This document shows, one piece after another, positions 36,838 to 44,952 of a stretch of 46,898 nucleotides of DNA. The notes below the pieces were generated by a model. The model worked only from the letters and a program-made list of their open reading frames with translations. It was not told where the DNA came from and made no database searches. Origin of the DNA: Acidobacteriota bacterium (lineage in GTDB: Bacteria > Acidobacteriota > Terriglobia > Bryobacterales > Bryobacteraceae); assembly GCA_025353165.1 (NCBI GenBank), contig JANXRE010000082.1, forward strand, positions 1 through 46,898, given 5' to 3'. How positions within the stretch are numbered: position 1 is the stretch's first letter; the number at the start of each line of letters is the position of its first letter. The position numbers and the translations under genes were made by a program.

Positions 36838-38508
36838 TCAACTGGTACGGCGCGCGACAACAACGGTAATGTCGTCGGCCGCAGGCGCTCCCGCCGTGAA
36901 CAGAGCGACTTCATCGAAGATGGCCTGCACCAGGCCGCCCGCGGGCAACGCCGGGTTCTTCCGAACAACATCCGCGAGCCGCGTTTCGCCGAAATCGTCG
37001 CCCGCCGGAGTGGCCGCTTCGGTGACGCCGTCGCTGTATAGAACCACCGTGTCTCCCGGCTCCAGACGGCATCGTCCTTCGTCGTAGTTCACCACCGGAA
37101 GAATGCCGAGGATCAGGCCTCCGGAAGGCAGCGACTCGACTTCGCCCGACGCGCGAACCAAAAGAGGCGGGTTATGTCCAGCGTTGCAATAGTTGATCTC
37201 GCCCGTCGCCGGATTCAGCACGCAAATGAAGAACGTGATGAAGCGATTCCCGGGACACTTGTTCTTCGTAAACCTGTTCAGCTTCGTGACTTTCGCCGCG
37301 AGGTCGCCGGGTTCCTCGAAGAGGGCCTCCACCCGCGCCTGAAGACTGGACATGAGCAGCGAGGCCGGCATCCCCTTGCCCGCCACATCCGCGACGATCA
37401 TCCCCACCTTCCCGTCCGGGAACATCAGGAAATCGTAGTAGTCGCCGCCCACCGTGCGGCAAGGCTGATTTTGTCCGGCGATCTCGAAACCCGCGACGTC
37501 CGGCGAAGCCGTCGGCAACAGACCGCGCTGGATCTCGGCCGCCTGTTGCAGTTCCTTCGCCATCAACTGCTCGGCCCGCTCGACATCGGCCAGACGCGCG
37601 TGCTCGATGCGGATAGCCGCCACATTCGCCATTACGGTCAGAAGGTTGAGATCCTCTTTCGTGAATTGACGAACGATGTTCGGGGTGTCGACGTAGATCA
37701 GGCCAATCACGCGATCGCTGGTCTGCAGCGGCACGGCCATCAGGCTGCGCACCGACCCCAGAACGATGCTCTGGCGTTCCTTGAGCGACTTATCCAACTG
37801 GGCGTCGCGGACCAGCAGGGATGAGCCTTCGTTCAGCACCCTGTCGCGCACCGTGGAACTGATCTGAAAGCCCTCTCCGCGGTGCGCCTGCATGATCAGG
37901 TTGCCGTTTTCGAGGGTCATGAGAACGCCCCGCCCGGCCGTCACGGCGTCCATCGAAAGGTCCATGACGATCTGGAACAATTGCTCCAGCGATTGTTTCT
38001 TGACCAGTTGCTGGCCGGCGTTGATCAAGGCCCTCATCTGCGGCGAGCCTTGGAAAACTCTGGTCTTGCTGAGGTCCTCGCCGCTGCTGTCGCCGGGTCC
38101 GATCAGCCCTTCCAGGCTGGTGGCGACGGTGGTCGTCGCGGTGGGATGAACCTCTTCCTCGACGAACACAAAGATCGGAGCGACCTGCGCCGGCTCTCCG
38201 GCAAACTCGATCCGGAGGTGCCCGGCGGAAACCGCGTCGCCTTTTTTCAAAGTGGCCAGGCCCGCGATGCGGAGTCCGTTCACCATGGTTCCGTTCTTGG
38301 AGCCAAGGTCGCGCACCCCCCACTTCCGTTCGTTCAGCTCAAATACGAGGTGCTGGCGCGAAAGCCCCGCGTCGTCCGGATAGGACAGATCGTTGGCGGG
38401 GGAACGGCCCAACGTCAACCGCTCCTCCGGCAGCGGGAGGGCGCGGCTCTTGCCGTCGGGCGTCCGGATGATCAAAACCGGGCTTTGGGAACCGGGTGCT
38501 GGTGCCAA
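36838..38508 (-). CDS. FHA-GAF-PP2C (SpoIIE-type) serine phosphatase
   Basis: 556 residues with three domains. An FHA domain (about 10-105; LTLGRSPANDL, LSRQHLVFEL and LGSKNGTMVNG) binds phosphothreonine partners. A GAF domain (about 165-315) follows, with a short coiled coil (AEQLMAKELQQAAEIQRGLLP). The SpoIIE/RsbU-type phosphatase domain carries GGDYYDFLMFPDGKVGMIVADV and NYCNAGHNPPLL, with YSDGVTEA near the end. Such proteins dephosphorylate anti-anti-sigma factors in partner-switching networks. The start is a TTG at 38508; no ATG or GTG lies before the FHA domain. An insertion sequence begins about 35 bases upstream and may have removed its promoter. No cognate kinase or STAS protein is nearby. 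Confidence 0.88.
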   Translation of the reverse strand: MAPAPGSQSPVLIIRTPDGKSRALPLPEERLTLGRSPANDLSYPDDAGLSRQHLVFELNERKWGVRDLGSKNGTMVNGLRIAGLATLKKGDAVSAGHLRIEFAGEPAQVAPIFVFVEEEVHPTATTTVATSLEGLIGPGDSSGEDLSKTRVFQGSPQMRALINAGQQLVKKQSLEQLFQIVMDLSMDAVTAGRGVLMTLENGNLIMQAHRGEGFQISSTVRDRVLNEGSSLLVRDAQLDKSLKERQSIVLGSVRSLMAVPLQTSDRVIGLIYVDTPNIVRQFTKEDLNLLTVMANVAAIRIEHARLADVERAEQLMAKELQQAAEIQRGLLPTASPDVAGFEIAGQNQPCRTVGGDYYDFLMFPDGKVGMIVADVAGKGMPASLLMSSLQARVEALFEEPGDLAAKVTKLNRFTKNKCPGNRFITFFICVLNPATGEINYCNAGHNPPLLVRASGEVESLPSGGLILGILPVVNYDEGRCRLEPGDTVVLYSDGVTEAATPAGDDFGETRLADVVRKNPALPAGGLVQAIFDEVALFTAGAPAADDITVVVARRTS

Positions 38509-38531
38509 TCGGTCTTCAGGTTACAACAACT

Positions 38532-38542
38532 GGAAGCCAAGA
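38532..38542 (+). repeat. Target-site duplication, left copy
   Basis: GGAAGCCAAGA, identical to 40265-40275 on the other side of the insertion sequence. Joining the flanks restores a continuous stretch between the phosphatase start and the sugar-binding protein gene. Confidence 0.75.
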
Positions 38543-38708
38543 AGTGTCAACGCCAAATAGAAATGTCCTAATCCGTGCCAAGTAGAAATGTCCGGTTTCG
38601 AGGTTCGGGCTGAGAGGTGTGGTTTAGAGTGTGGATGATTCTCCGGGACGTCGCGGTCACGGGGAAGATTCAAAGCCGATGCGACGGAGTTGGCTCCGAA
38701 GTAAACGG

Positions 38709-38760
38709 CGGCAAACCCCCGGTCAACGGGGCCCCACGGGGTACCCTCCGGGGGCTTTGC
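38709..38760 (-). terminator. Long hairpin downstream of the transposase
   Basis: GGCAAACCCCCGG at the left and CCGGGGGCTTTGC at the right form a GC-rich stem of about a dozen pairs with one mismatch, with an internal palindromic segment (GGGGCCCC). It lies about 90 bases beyond the transposase stop inside the element and is a likely transcription terminator. Confidence 0.45.
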
Positions 38761-38849
38761 TTTGGACGGCAAGCTTACTTTGGTGAGACTCCCGAGCGGA
38801 GGCTTTGTTTATAGTAAACGCGAAGTTGGCCGGGCCGCTGTTGCCCGGC

Positions 38850-40169
38850 CTACCGAATTGGTTTTGTACCGCGGACCCGCGGCGATACCGCATTCACCGA
38901 CAGAGCGGTCTTTCCCGGGCTGGTCAGGCGGAAGTTCTCCATCCATCGGCTTTTCGTGCGCGGAGCAGCGGGCTTGCGCCGGCGTCGCGCGGCTGACGCT
39001 TTGTGAGGTGGCTCGCAGCGGCTGACCGCCAGGTAGGACTCGCGGAAGCGCACCGCCATGGACCCATCCAGCCGAACCTCGACTCGTACGTCGGCACCGC
39101 GCAAGCCCGCTCGAATGCCCTCTCGAGCGATCTGCCAGGTTTGACGGTCGACCTGAATCGTATAGTTGTTGCCGACCTGTCGGGTCTCCACGTAGCTCAG
39201 CGATGCCACCAGCGAGTGTTGCTGGCCCAAGGGCCGGTGAGCATCGTCGCGGCTGGCCGGCGCCACGGCAATCGTGTCGTTCCACCACACGATGAATTCC
39301 GTCTCCAGATAAGCGTTGGCCTGCTCCAGGGTCTTCGCTCCGGTCACCCGCAGTCCCTTCGCCAGCCGGTCCTGCGCCGTCTGAAAGCTCCGCTCCACGC
39401 GCCCCTTGGCCTGGGGCGAATGCGCCGCAATCCACACAATGTCCAACTCCCGCAGCGCTCGGCCGATCTGCGTGGGCGGCACAAGGATCGCGCTCGTCCC
39501 GGGGCAGTGCTTTGCTGTCCCGGGCAGTCTTCGGCGCGGTTTGAAACAAACTTGCCTTGTCGGTGTAATAGCTGATCGGCCGACCGTGCCGCTCCACGTA
39601 GCTCCACAGCAAACGCATATTCTCCTCCGTGGAATCGCTCAGCACGAAGCGCGCGTGCAGGCGGCTGGAGGCATCGTCGATCATGCTGATCAGGTACAGC
39701 TTCGGCCCGCGCTCCTCCAGCCAGGCGTGCTCGCTGGTATCCCACTGCACCAGTTCCCCCACTCGGGAGCGGCGCGGCCGCCACTGGTGGATCTTCTCCA
39801 CCCGCTGCCTGTTGGCGCGCCACAGCTGGCCTTCGATCATCCAGCTCCGCACCGTCTCGCGCCCGGCGTGAATGTGGTGTTTGCCTGCCAGGTATTCCGC
39901 TGCCAGTGTCGGGCCGAAGCCCCGATAGACGTCGCGGCCCAGTATCTTCAGAGCCTCCTGCTTAGTCTTCTCGTCCAACCTGCGGTTGGACAGCCGTCCT
40001 CGCAGAGCATACACCACGGCCTGGTCGCCTCTGGCTTTCAATGCCTTCAACAGCCGGCGGACATGCCGCTCGCCCTCTGGCCGAGTTCCTCGGCGGCTTC
40101 CCGCTGCGTGATCAGACCCTTCCTTGCTTTCTTCAGCGCGACCAGCCGGTCGCGGTCCCGTTGCGTCAT
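38850..40169 (-). pseudogene. ISNCY-family transposase, frameshifted twice
   Basis: From ATG 40169 the frame reads MTQRDRDRLVALKKARKG and ITQREAAEELG, then shifts near 40075. ERHVRRLLKALKARGDQAVV continues through DVYRGFGPTLAAEYLAGKHH, the catalytic aspartates in LVQWDTSEHAWLEE and ISMIDDASSRLHARF, up to PRDERDP. A second shift near 39487 leads to PPTQIGRALRELDIVWIAAH and KGRVERSFQTAQDRL with the catalytic glutamate, ending at 38850. The DDE order and the helix-turn-helix start match ISNCY-type enzymes. Repaired length would be about 440 residues. As it stands no full-length enzyme can be made. Confidence 0.85.
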
Positions 40170-40264
40170 GAGAAATGTTCCTGAATCCACCTCTCAAGCC
40201 TGGCCCCGTCAATAGGATATTTCTACTTGGCACGATTAGGACATTACCATTTGGCGTTGACACT

Positions 40265-40275
40265 GGAAGCCAAGA
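40265..40275 (+). repeat. Target-site duplication, right copy
   Basis: GGAAGCCAAGA directly after the right inverted repeat, the partner of 38532-38542. Confidence 0.75.
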
Positions 40276-40332
40276 GGTTGCTTTCCACCGGGATAAAGGG
40301 CGAGTATATTGGTGTCTTCGGGAGATTTGATT

Positions 40333-41328
40333 ATGCGGAAACATCCACTGGCTGTCGCACCACTTTTTCTTCTGCCGATTCTGCTCGCCGGTTGCAGCGG
40401 CGGAAGGCATGAACCGACCGAAAAATATTTTCTCGTGGCGGCCAATATAAAACTGCCTTACTGGCAGACCGCCAATTCGGGCCTGAACCGGGCCGCGAAA
40501 GATCTTGGCGTGCAGGTGGAAATGGTAGGACCGGATACCTACGACCCTGCGGCCGAGCAAGAGGTATTTCGCAAGACGGTGGCCAAGAAGCCCGCGGGCA
40601 TCCTCGTGTCACCCGCCGACGCGAACCTGCTCAAAGGCGATATCGACGACGCCCTCGCCCAGGGCATCCCGGTGATCACCATGGATTCCGACGCGCCTGG
40701 CAGCAAGCGGCTCACGTTTATCGGAACCAACAACTACGACGCCGGCGTGACCGGCGGGAAAGTACTCGTGCAGCAGCTCAAGGGCAAAGGCAACGTGGTG
40801 GTCTTCACCATGCCCGGGCAGTCCAACCTCGAGGAGCGCCTGCACGGGTATCGGGACGTCATTGCAAATAACCCGGGCGTGAAGATCTCGCGGATTGTCG
40901 ACGTCCGCGGCGATCCCCGCATCGCCTTCGATACCACCAACGAGATCACCATTAAGAACGCCTCGTCCGTGGACGCCTTCGTATGCCTGGAAGCCGCGGC
41001 CTGCGCGGAGGTCGCCGAGGTCCTTAGCCGGAACAAGGTGGCCGGCAAAGTCATCGTCGCGATGGACACGCAGCCGGACACGCTGGAGTGGATTCAAAAA
41101 GGCGTCATAGCCGCCACCATCGCTCAAAAGCCATTCACCATGGCATTCTACGGGGTCAAGATTCTGGACGACGTGCACCATTACAAACCCCCGAAGTTGG
41201 ACGCGGGTTTTGTGCAGGATTGGTTCGCTCCCGTTCCCGCGTTCGTCGACACCGGAGCCAGCCTGATCGACAAATCGAATCTCGACCAGTTCCACCGGCT
41301 GCGCCAGGACGCGACCTCAAGCAAGTAG
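40333..41328 (+). CDS. Sugar ABC transporter substrate-binding lipoprotein (Peripla_BP_4 type)
   Basis: 331 residues. A lipoprotein signal ends in the lipobox LLAGC, so it is anchored in a membrane facing the periplasm. The body has the ribose/galactose-binding fold: FLVAANIKLPYWQTANSGL, KKPAGILVSPADANLL, IPVITMDSDAPGSKRLTFIG, NNYDAGVTGGKVL and AMDTQPDTLEWIQKGVIAAT. ATG 40333 has GGGAGA upstream. No permease or ATPase gene accompanies it; rlmH follows with no gap. Without its transporter it may serve a system elsewhere or act as a sensor partner. Confidence 0.9.
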   Translation: MRKHPLAVAPLFLLPILLAGCSGGRHEPTEKYFLVAANIKLPYWQTANSGLNRAAKDLGVQVEMVGPDTYDPAAEQEVFRKTVAKKPAGILVSPADANLLKGDIDDALAQGIPVITMDSDAPGSKRLTFIGTNNYDAGVTGGKVLVQQLKGKGNVVVFTMPGQSNLEERLHGYRDVIANNPGVKISRIVDVRGDPRIAFDTTNEITIKNASSVDAFVCLEAAACAEVAEVLSRNKVAGKVIVAMDTQPDTLEWIQKGVIAATIAQKPFTMAFYGVKILDDVHHYKPPKLDAGFVQDWFAPVPAFVDTGASLIDKSNLDQFHRLRQDATSSK

Positions 41329-41748
41329 TTGACTCTGTATCTGTACTACATCGGGAAGGCTCGCGATGCTGCCGCGAACCACATGGCGGAGGAGTATCTG
41401 AAGCGCTCCACGCGGTACATCCGGTGTGAAATGCGCGAGATCCATCCCGGCCGGTTCGACCTGTTCGCCCGGCACGGCGCGGCTCAAAAGGTGTTCCTGG
41501 ATCCGGCGGGCAAGCCGGCCGGATCAGCGGAATTCACCGCCCTGGTAAGCCGCGCCGAAAGCGACGCGCGCGACCTGGTCTTCCTGATCGGCGGCGCCGA
41601 TGGGTTGCCCGCCGCCTGGCGTCCGCGCGCCGGCCTGCTGCTGTCGCTTTCTCCCATGACGTTTCCGCACGAGCTCGCGCGGGTGATGCTGGCCGAGCAG
41701 ATCTACCGGGCGGTCACAACGCTGCGCGGGCATCCGTATCCCCGGTAG
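41329..41748 (+). CDS. rlmH: 23S rRNA (pseudouridine(1915)-N(3))-methyltransferase RlmH
   Basis: SPOUT methyltransferase of 139 residues, slightly short of the usual ~155. [22 protein letters not shown] is the N-terminus, [10 protein letters not shown] forms the SAM-binding knot loop, and the family signature [20 protein letters not shown] followed by [15 protein letters not shown] ends the protein. The start is a TTG that directly follows the stop of the binding-protein gene, which suggests coupled translation. It modifies helix 69 of 23S rRNA. Confidence 0.92.
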   Translation: MTLYLYYIGKARDAAANHMAEEYLKRSTRYIRCEMREIHPGRFDLFARHGAAQKVFLDPAGKPAGSAEFTALVSRAESDARDLVFLIGGADGLPAAWRPRAGLLLSLSPMTFPHELARVMLAEQIYRAVTTLRGHPYPR

Positions 41749-41900
41749 AGGGGAGCGGTAGTGTGCTAAATCTGTTTCCCTGGGCTGAGGCCACCGCTCC
41801 AGGAATGATTGTAGTAGACCTTTGCGATGATCGCGGGCATGGTTGGACGATGCAGCGGGATGATTTTCCGGGGTGCACGGTACTCGATTAAGTACAGCCG

Positions 41901-42686
41901 ATGGGCCGAAGTATTTCAGGCCCCACTAGTTGGTTTCACGATCTTCTGGCTTCAATTTTCTCCACCCCTTCAGGATACGCAGTCGCGATTCTGGGGTTTG
42001 CAGCGGTCGTCATGGCTGTTAGAACAGAACACTTTACTCCGACCGGGAAAGTGCTCTGGATCTTGATTGCCTCCGCTCTTTGTTTAGCAGAACTGCGTTC
42101 CATTAGCAGGGATCGGGATGAGCACGATGCGGCAGAAGCTGAGGTGAGAGCGCGCGAAGACCTCGGCCGCAGACGCGAACGGAAGCAGTTTTCTGATCTC
42201 TTGAGGCAGGGGAATAATTTATTCGTTCAAGAGCAGCGTCTTGCGAAACGCACCATAAACACGATCACTGGAGGGAGCACGTTTCCGGCAGTGGTCGCAT
42301 TGCGCCCTGTTGGCGATGGAGGATGGCCACTGATGATAATTGCGAACGGCAAAAATAACCTCTCAAACGTGTATGTGAGTATGCTCTTCCATACTCAACT
42401 CGGTGCTACGGACCCCCAAGCCTCCATACGCCAGTTGAATTCCTGGACTAGTACGCTGGTCCCGATGATTCTTGCCGGGCACTCCGTGGACCTGCCGATT
42501 CGTATCAAGCCAGAGGGAAACTTGGACATGTTTCAGATTGACATGATGGCCGCCAATGGAACCGTAATGGAGATGCTAACTCTGAAAAAGGTGGCGAACG
42601 AGTGGATTCAAAACATATATGTTGCAGACCCGCAAGGCCACGTGTTACTAAAAGTTCCGAAAAAGACTACAAAAAAGACTAAATGA
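41901..42686 (+). CDS. Unknown membrane protein with two helices and a coiled coil
   Basis: 261 residues, not recognised. Two hydrophobic helices (AVAILGFAAVVMAVR, about 27-41, and KVLWILIASALCLAE, about 50-64) are followed by a charged, probably coiled-coil segment (DEHDAAEAEVRAREDLGRRR). A C-terminal domain of ~130 residues has alternating hydrophobic residues suggesting beta strands (FPAVVALRPVGDGGWPLMII). The C-terminus is very lysine-rich. Base composition is lower in GC than the dcw genes, and a P63C-domain fragment lies just downstream, which suggests a recently acquired segment. Start uncertain; no strong ribosome-binding site. Confidence 0.6.
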   Translation: MGRSISGPTSWFHDLLASIFSTPSGYAVAILGFAAVVMAVRTEHFTPTGKVLWILIASALCLAELRSISRDRDEHDAAEAEVRAREDLGRRRERKQFSDLLRQGNNLFVQEQRLAKRTINTITGGSTFPAVVALRPVGDGGWPLMIIANGKNNLSNVYVSMLFHTQLGATDPQASIRQLNSWTSTLVPMILAGHSVDLPIRIKPEGNLDMFQIDMMAANGTVMEMLTLKKVANEWIQNIYVADPQGHVLLKVPKKTTKKTK

Positions 42687-42732
42687 AGAACAGATCGTAC
42701 GAGTCGTCTTTCCATCACTCTCACCCGGCCTC

Positions 42733-42900
42733 CGGTAATTCCCGCGCCGGCCAAATGTGATCGGAGATCCTAGGCTGCGAGAGCATCTTGCTTCCGTTAT
42801 TGCTTTGATGAAGGCGTGCCCCGACAGAGATTGGACGATGTTCAAGACCCTAATCAACCGAGCGGTACCGCACTATCTTCCGGCCCCTTTGTTTGAGTAG
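42733..42900 (+). pseudogene. P63C-domain protein, C-terminal fragment
   Basis: An open stretch of 56 codons reads RPNVIGDPRLREHLASVIAL, then MKACPDRDWTMFKTLINRAV and PHYLPAPLFE with a TAG at 42898-42900. This pattern (LREHLASVIALM, W-x-x-F, P-x-Y) matches the very end of phage-related P63C-domain proteins. The frame is closed by TAA just upstream of 42733 and no long frame precedes it, so more than three quarters of the gene is missing. The rest of the 350-base gap (42687-43036) shows nothing else. Confidence 0.55.
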
Positions 42901-43036
42901 GAATGCGATGGAGCGGCGATAATATCGTGATCCCTTAGCGGCCCGCACTCGCGAGGCCGCCACCAAGAGGGACTCAGATTTAGCTCACTACCAGGGGAGC
43001 GGTGGGGGAGGCGCGTGATACCGTAGACGGTAGAAC

Positions 43037-43885
43037 ATGGCTTGGTTTACGCGACAGAAACCGCCGGTCTCCGGCGGCGGAGAAGGCGAACGGCATGTAC
43101 GGACGGAGGGTCTCTGGCAGAAGTGTGAGAATTGTGGCCAGATCGTCTGGGGGAAGGCCCTGGAAGACAATTTTCAGGTGTGCCCCAAATGCGGACACCA
43201 CATTCGCGTCGACGCGGTCACGCGCCTGAAATTCCTCTTCGACGACGGCCGGTACGAAGAATTCGACGCGAACCTGGCCTCGACCGACCCGCTCAGCTTC
43301 GTCGACTCCAAACCATATTGCGACCGCCTCGCCGCCATGCGGAAATCGTCCAATATGAAGGACGCGCTGGTCTCGGCCACGGGCCTGCTGCACGGGCGCA
43401 GAGTAAATATCTGCGCGCTCGAGCTGAAGTTCATCGGCGGCAGCATGGGCTCGGTCATGGGGGAGAAAATCACGCGCGCCATCGAACGGTCGGCGGAGAC
43501 CAGGACGCCGCTGATCATCGTCTCCGCGTCCGGAGGCGCACGCATGCAGGAAGGCGCGATCAGCCTTATGCAACTGGCCAAGATCTCCTCGGCTCTCATG
43601 CGCCTGGATGAGAAGAAGGTGCCGTTCATCAGCGTCCTGACCGACCCGACCACCGGCGGCGTGACCGCCAGTTTTGCGATGCTCGGCGATCTGAACATCG
43701 CCGAACCCGGCGCCCTCATCGGCTTCGCCGGCCCGCGGGTGATCGAACAGACCATCCGGCAGAAGCTGCCCGAGGGCTTCCAAAGAAGCGAATTCCTGCT
43801 GCAGCACGGATTCCTGGATGCAATCGTAAACCGGTTGGAACTGCGCGAGTATATGTCGAACGCGCTGCGGTTCTTCTGCGATTAG
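43037..43885 (+). CDS. accD: Acetyl-CoA carboxylase carboxyltransferase subunit beta AccD
   Basis: Transfers the carboxyl group from biotin to acetyl-CoA as the first step of fatty acid synthesis, in an alpha2-beta2 complex with AccA; 282 residues. The N-terminal zinc ribbon has four cysteines (CENCGQIVW and CPKCGHH, about residues 32-55). Crotonase-fold motifs include VSASGGARMQEGAISLMQLAK and TDPTTGGVTASFAMLGDLNI, with GFAGPRVIEQT after it. accA is not in the window. Confidence 0.97.
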   Translation: MAWFTRQKPPVSGGGEGERHVRTEGLWQKCENCGQIVWGKALEDNFQVCPKCGHHIRVDAVTRLKFLFDDGRYEEFDANLASTDPLSFVDSKPYCDRLAAMRKSSNMKDALVSATGLLHGRRVNICALELKFIGGSMGSVMGEKITRAIERSAETRTPLIIVSASGGARMQEGAISLMQLAKISSALMRLDEKKVPFISVLTDPTTGGVTASFAMLGDLNIAEPGALIGFAGPRVIEQTIRQKLPEGFQRSEFLLQHGFLDAIVNRLELREYMSNALRFFCD

Positions 43886-43929
43886 CCGCCATCGGCATCC
43901 GCCCCGGTTTTGTTGTTTACACTTGAGGG

Positions 43930-44208
43930 ATGGACGAACGCGCGTTTTACCGGGAATCGCACACCACCAAATCGATCACGTTGAATTGTCCGTACTGCCG
44001 GTCGGCTGAGCCTTACGAACTCAAGTGGCTGGTTCGGAAGAAGATCGATCGCTTGCCGCAGAACGCCGACGAGCGGGCGCGGGCCATCTTCAAGAAAGCC
44101 GAGAGCTATATGGTCCTGCTGGACGACAAGGTCGCCTGCAAGAACATGCGCTGCCGCAAGGGCTTCGATATTTCCGGAGTGAAGACGACCGCGTTCCTGA
44201 CCGAGTAG
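43930..44208 (+). CDS. Small zinc-ribbon protein of unknown function
   Basis: 92 residues. Two cysteine pairs, CPYC (about residues 20-23) and CKNMRC (about 69-74), look like a zinc ribbon, with a basic helical stretch between them (VRKKIDRLPQNADERARAIF). The family was not recognised. It follows accD by 44 bases on the same strand and may be co-transcribed. It ends three bases before the stop of the convergent phosphoesterase gene. Confidence 0.7.
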   Translation: MDERAFYRESHTTKSITLNCPYCRSAEPYELKWLVRKKIDRLPQNADERARAIFKKAESYMVLLDDKVACKNMRCRKGFDISGVKTTAFLTE

Positions 44209-44211
44209 CCG

Positions 44212-44952
44212 TCACGCTCCCAACTCCAGGCGCTCCGCCAGGATACCCGGAAGATGCGCGCTCCGGATCTTCTCCTGCGCCGCCTGGACGTCGTACTTCA
44301 CCCGGCGAAAACTCACCAGCCGGGATTCCGGCGTGTAGATCGCATATGCCGCGCGCGGATCGCGGTCGCGGGGTTGTCCCACCGAGCCGGGATTGATCAG
44401 GTAGGGAGTATCGGGCTCCAGTTGCAGCGTCTCTTCCTGCAGCCGGAGCGGCGTCCGAGGCAGGAGTCTCACGCCGTTGCGATGCAGCATGAAACCGCCC
44501 TGCATGTGCGTGTGACCGAAAAACGAGACGCTGCGTTCCACGTATTCTGCGATCTCCGCGGCGTCGCGGGTGCTGAGCAGGTACTCGTCCTCGTCAGCCG
44601 GCGATCCATGCAGCAGTGCGAAGGAGTCGACGGTGATGGGTCCGGCCGGCAGATCCCGCAGCCACCGCAAGTTCTCCGGCGTGAGCGCGTCATGAGTCCA
44701 TTGCGCGGAAGCGCGCGCCGCCGCATTGAACCACTCCAGGTCCTCCAACCCGGCGCACGCCCGGTCATGATTGCCGCGCACAATTCCGCCCACATGGGCT
44801 CGCACCCAATCGATAGCCCAGTTCGGATCGGCGCCGTATCCCACCACATCGCCGCAGCAGACCACGCGGTCGTACAGACCATGCGCGTGCGCGGCCGCCG
44901 CCTCCAGGGCTTCGCGGTTCGAATGGATGTCGCTGAGGATTAGATAGCGCAC
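44212..44952 (-). CDS. Metallophosphoesterase (calcineurin-like, YfcE/DevR-type)
   Basis: 246-residue soluble phosphoesterase with all dimetal motifs: LSDIHSN (D-x-H), CGDVVGYGADP (G-D), RGNHDRAC (GNHD), LLHGSP and GHTHMQGG. LINPGSVGQPRD near the C-terminus is typical of the small bacterial YfcE-like group. The substrate is not predictable; related enzymes cleave phosphodiesters. Its start overlaps the stop of the upstream membrane phosphoesterase by 13 bases, so the two are translated together. Confidence 0.88.
   Translation of the reverse strand: MRYLILSDIHSNREALEAAAAHAHGLYDRVVCCGDVVGYGADPNWAIDWVRAHVGGIVRGNHDRACAGLEDLEWFNAAARASAQWTHDALTPENLRWLRDLPAGPITVDSFALLHGSPADEDEYLLSTRDAAEIAEYVERSVSFFGHTHMQGGFMLHRNGVRLLPRTPLRLQEETLQLEPDTPYLINPGSVGQPRDRDPRAAYAIYTPESRLVSFRRVKYDVQAAQEKIRSAHLPGILAERLELGA

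Larger units (their letters stand above)
38543..40264 (-). mobile_element. ISNCY-type insertion sequence with degenerate transposase
   Basis: Element of about 1.72 kb. The two ends form inverted repeats: the left end begins AGTGTCAACGCCAAAT at 38543, and the right end, read on the - strand from 40264, begins with the same 16 bases. The similarity continues for about 50 bases, including repeated AAATGTCC units. An identical 11-base sequence, GGAAGCCAAGA, flanks it at 38532-38542 and 40265-40275, a target-site duplication. The single transposase gene (- strand) carries two frameshifts. The ends and the perfect duplication suggest a fairly recent insertion that lost its transposase afterwards or was mobilised by a related copy. 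Confidence 0.85.

Noticed and set aside
38809-40560. A single ~580-codon - strand frame across the insertion sequence
   Set aside because: Its two ends are out-of-phase readings; the transposase motifs lie in three different frames, so it is a frameshifted gene and not one fused protein.
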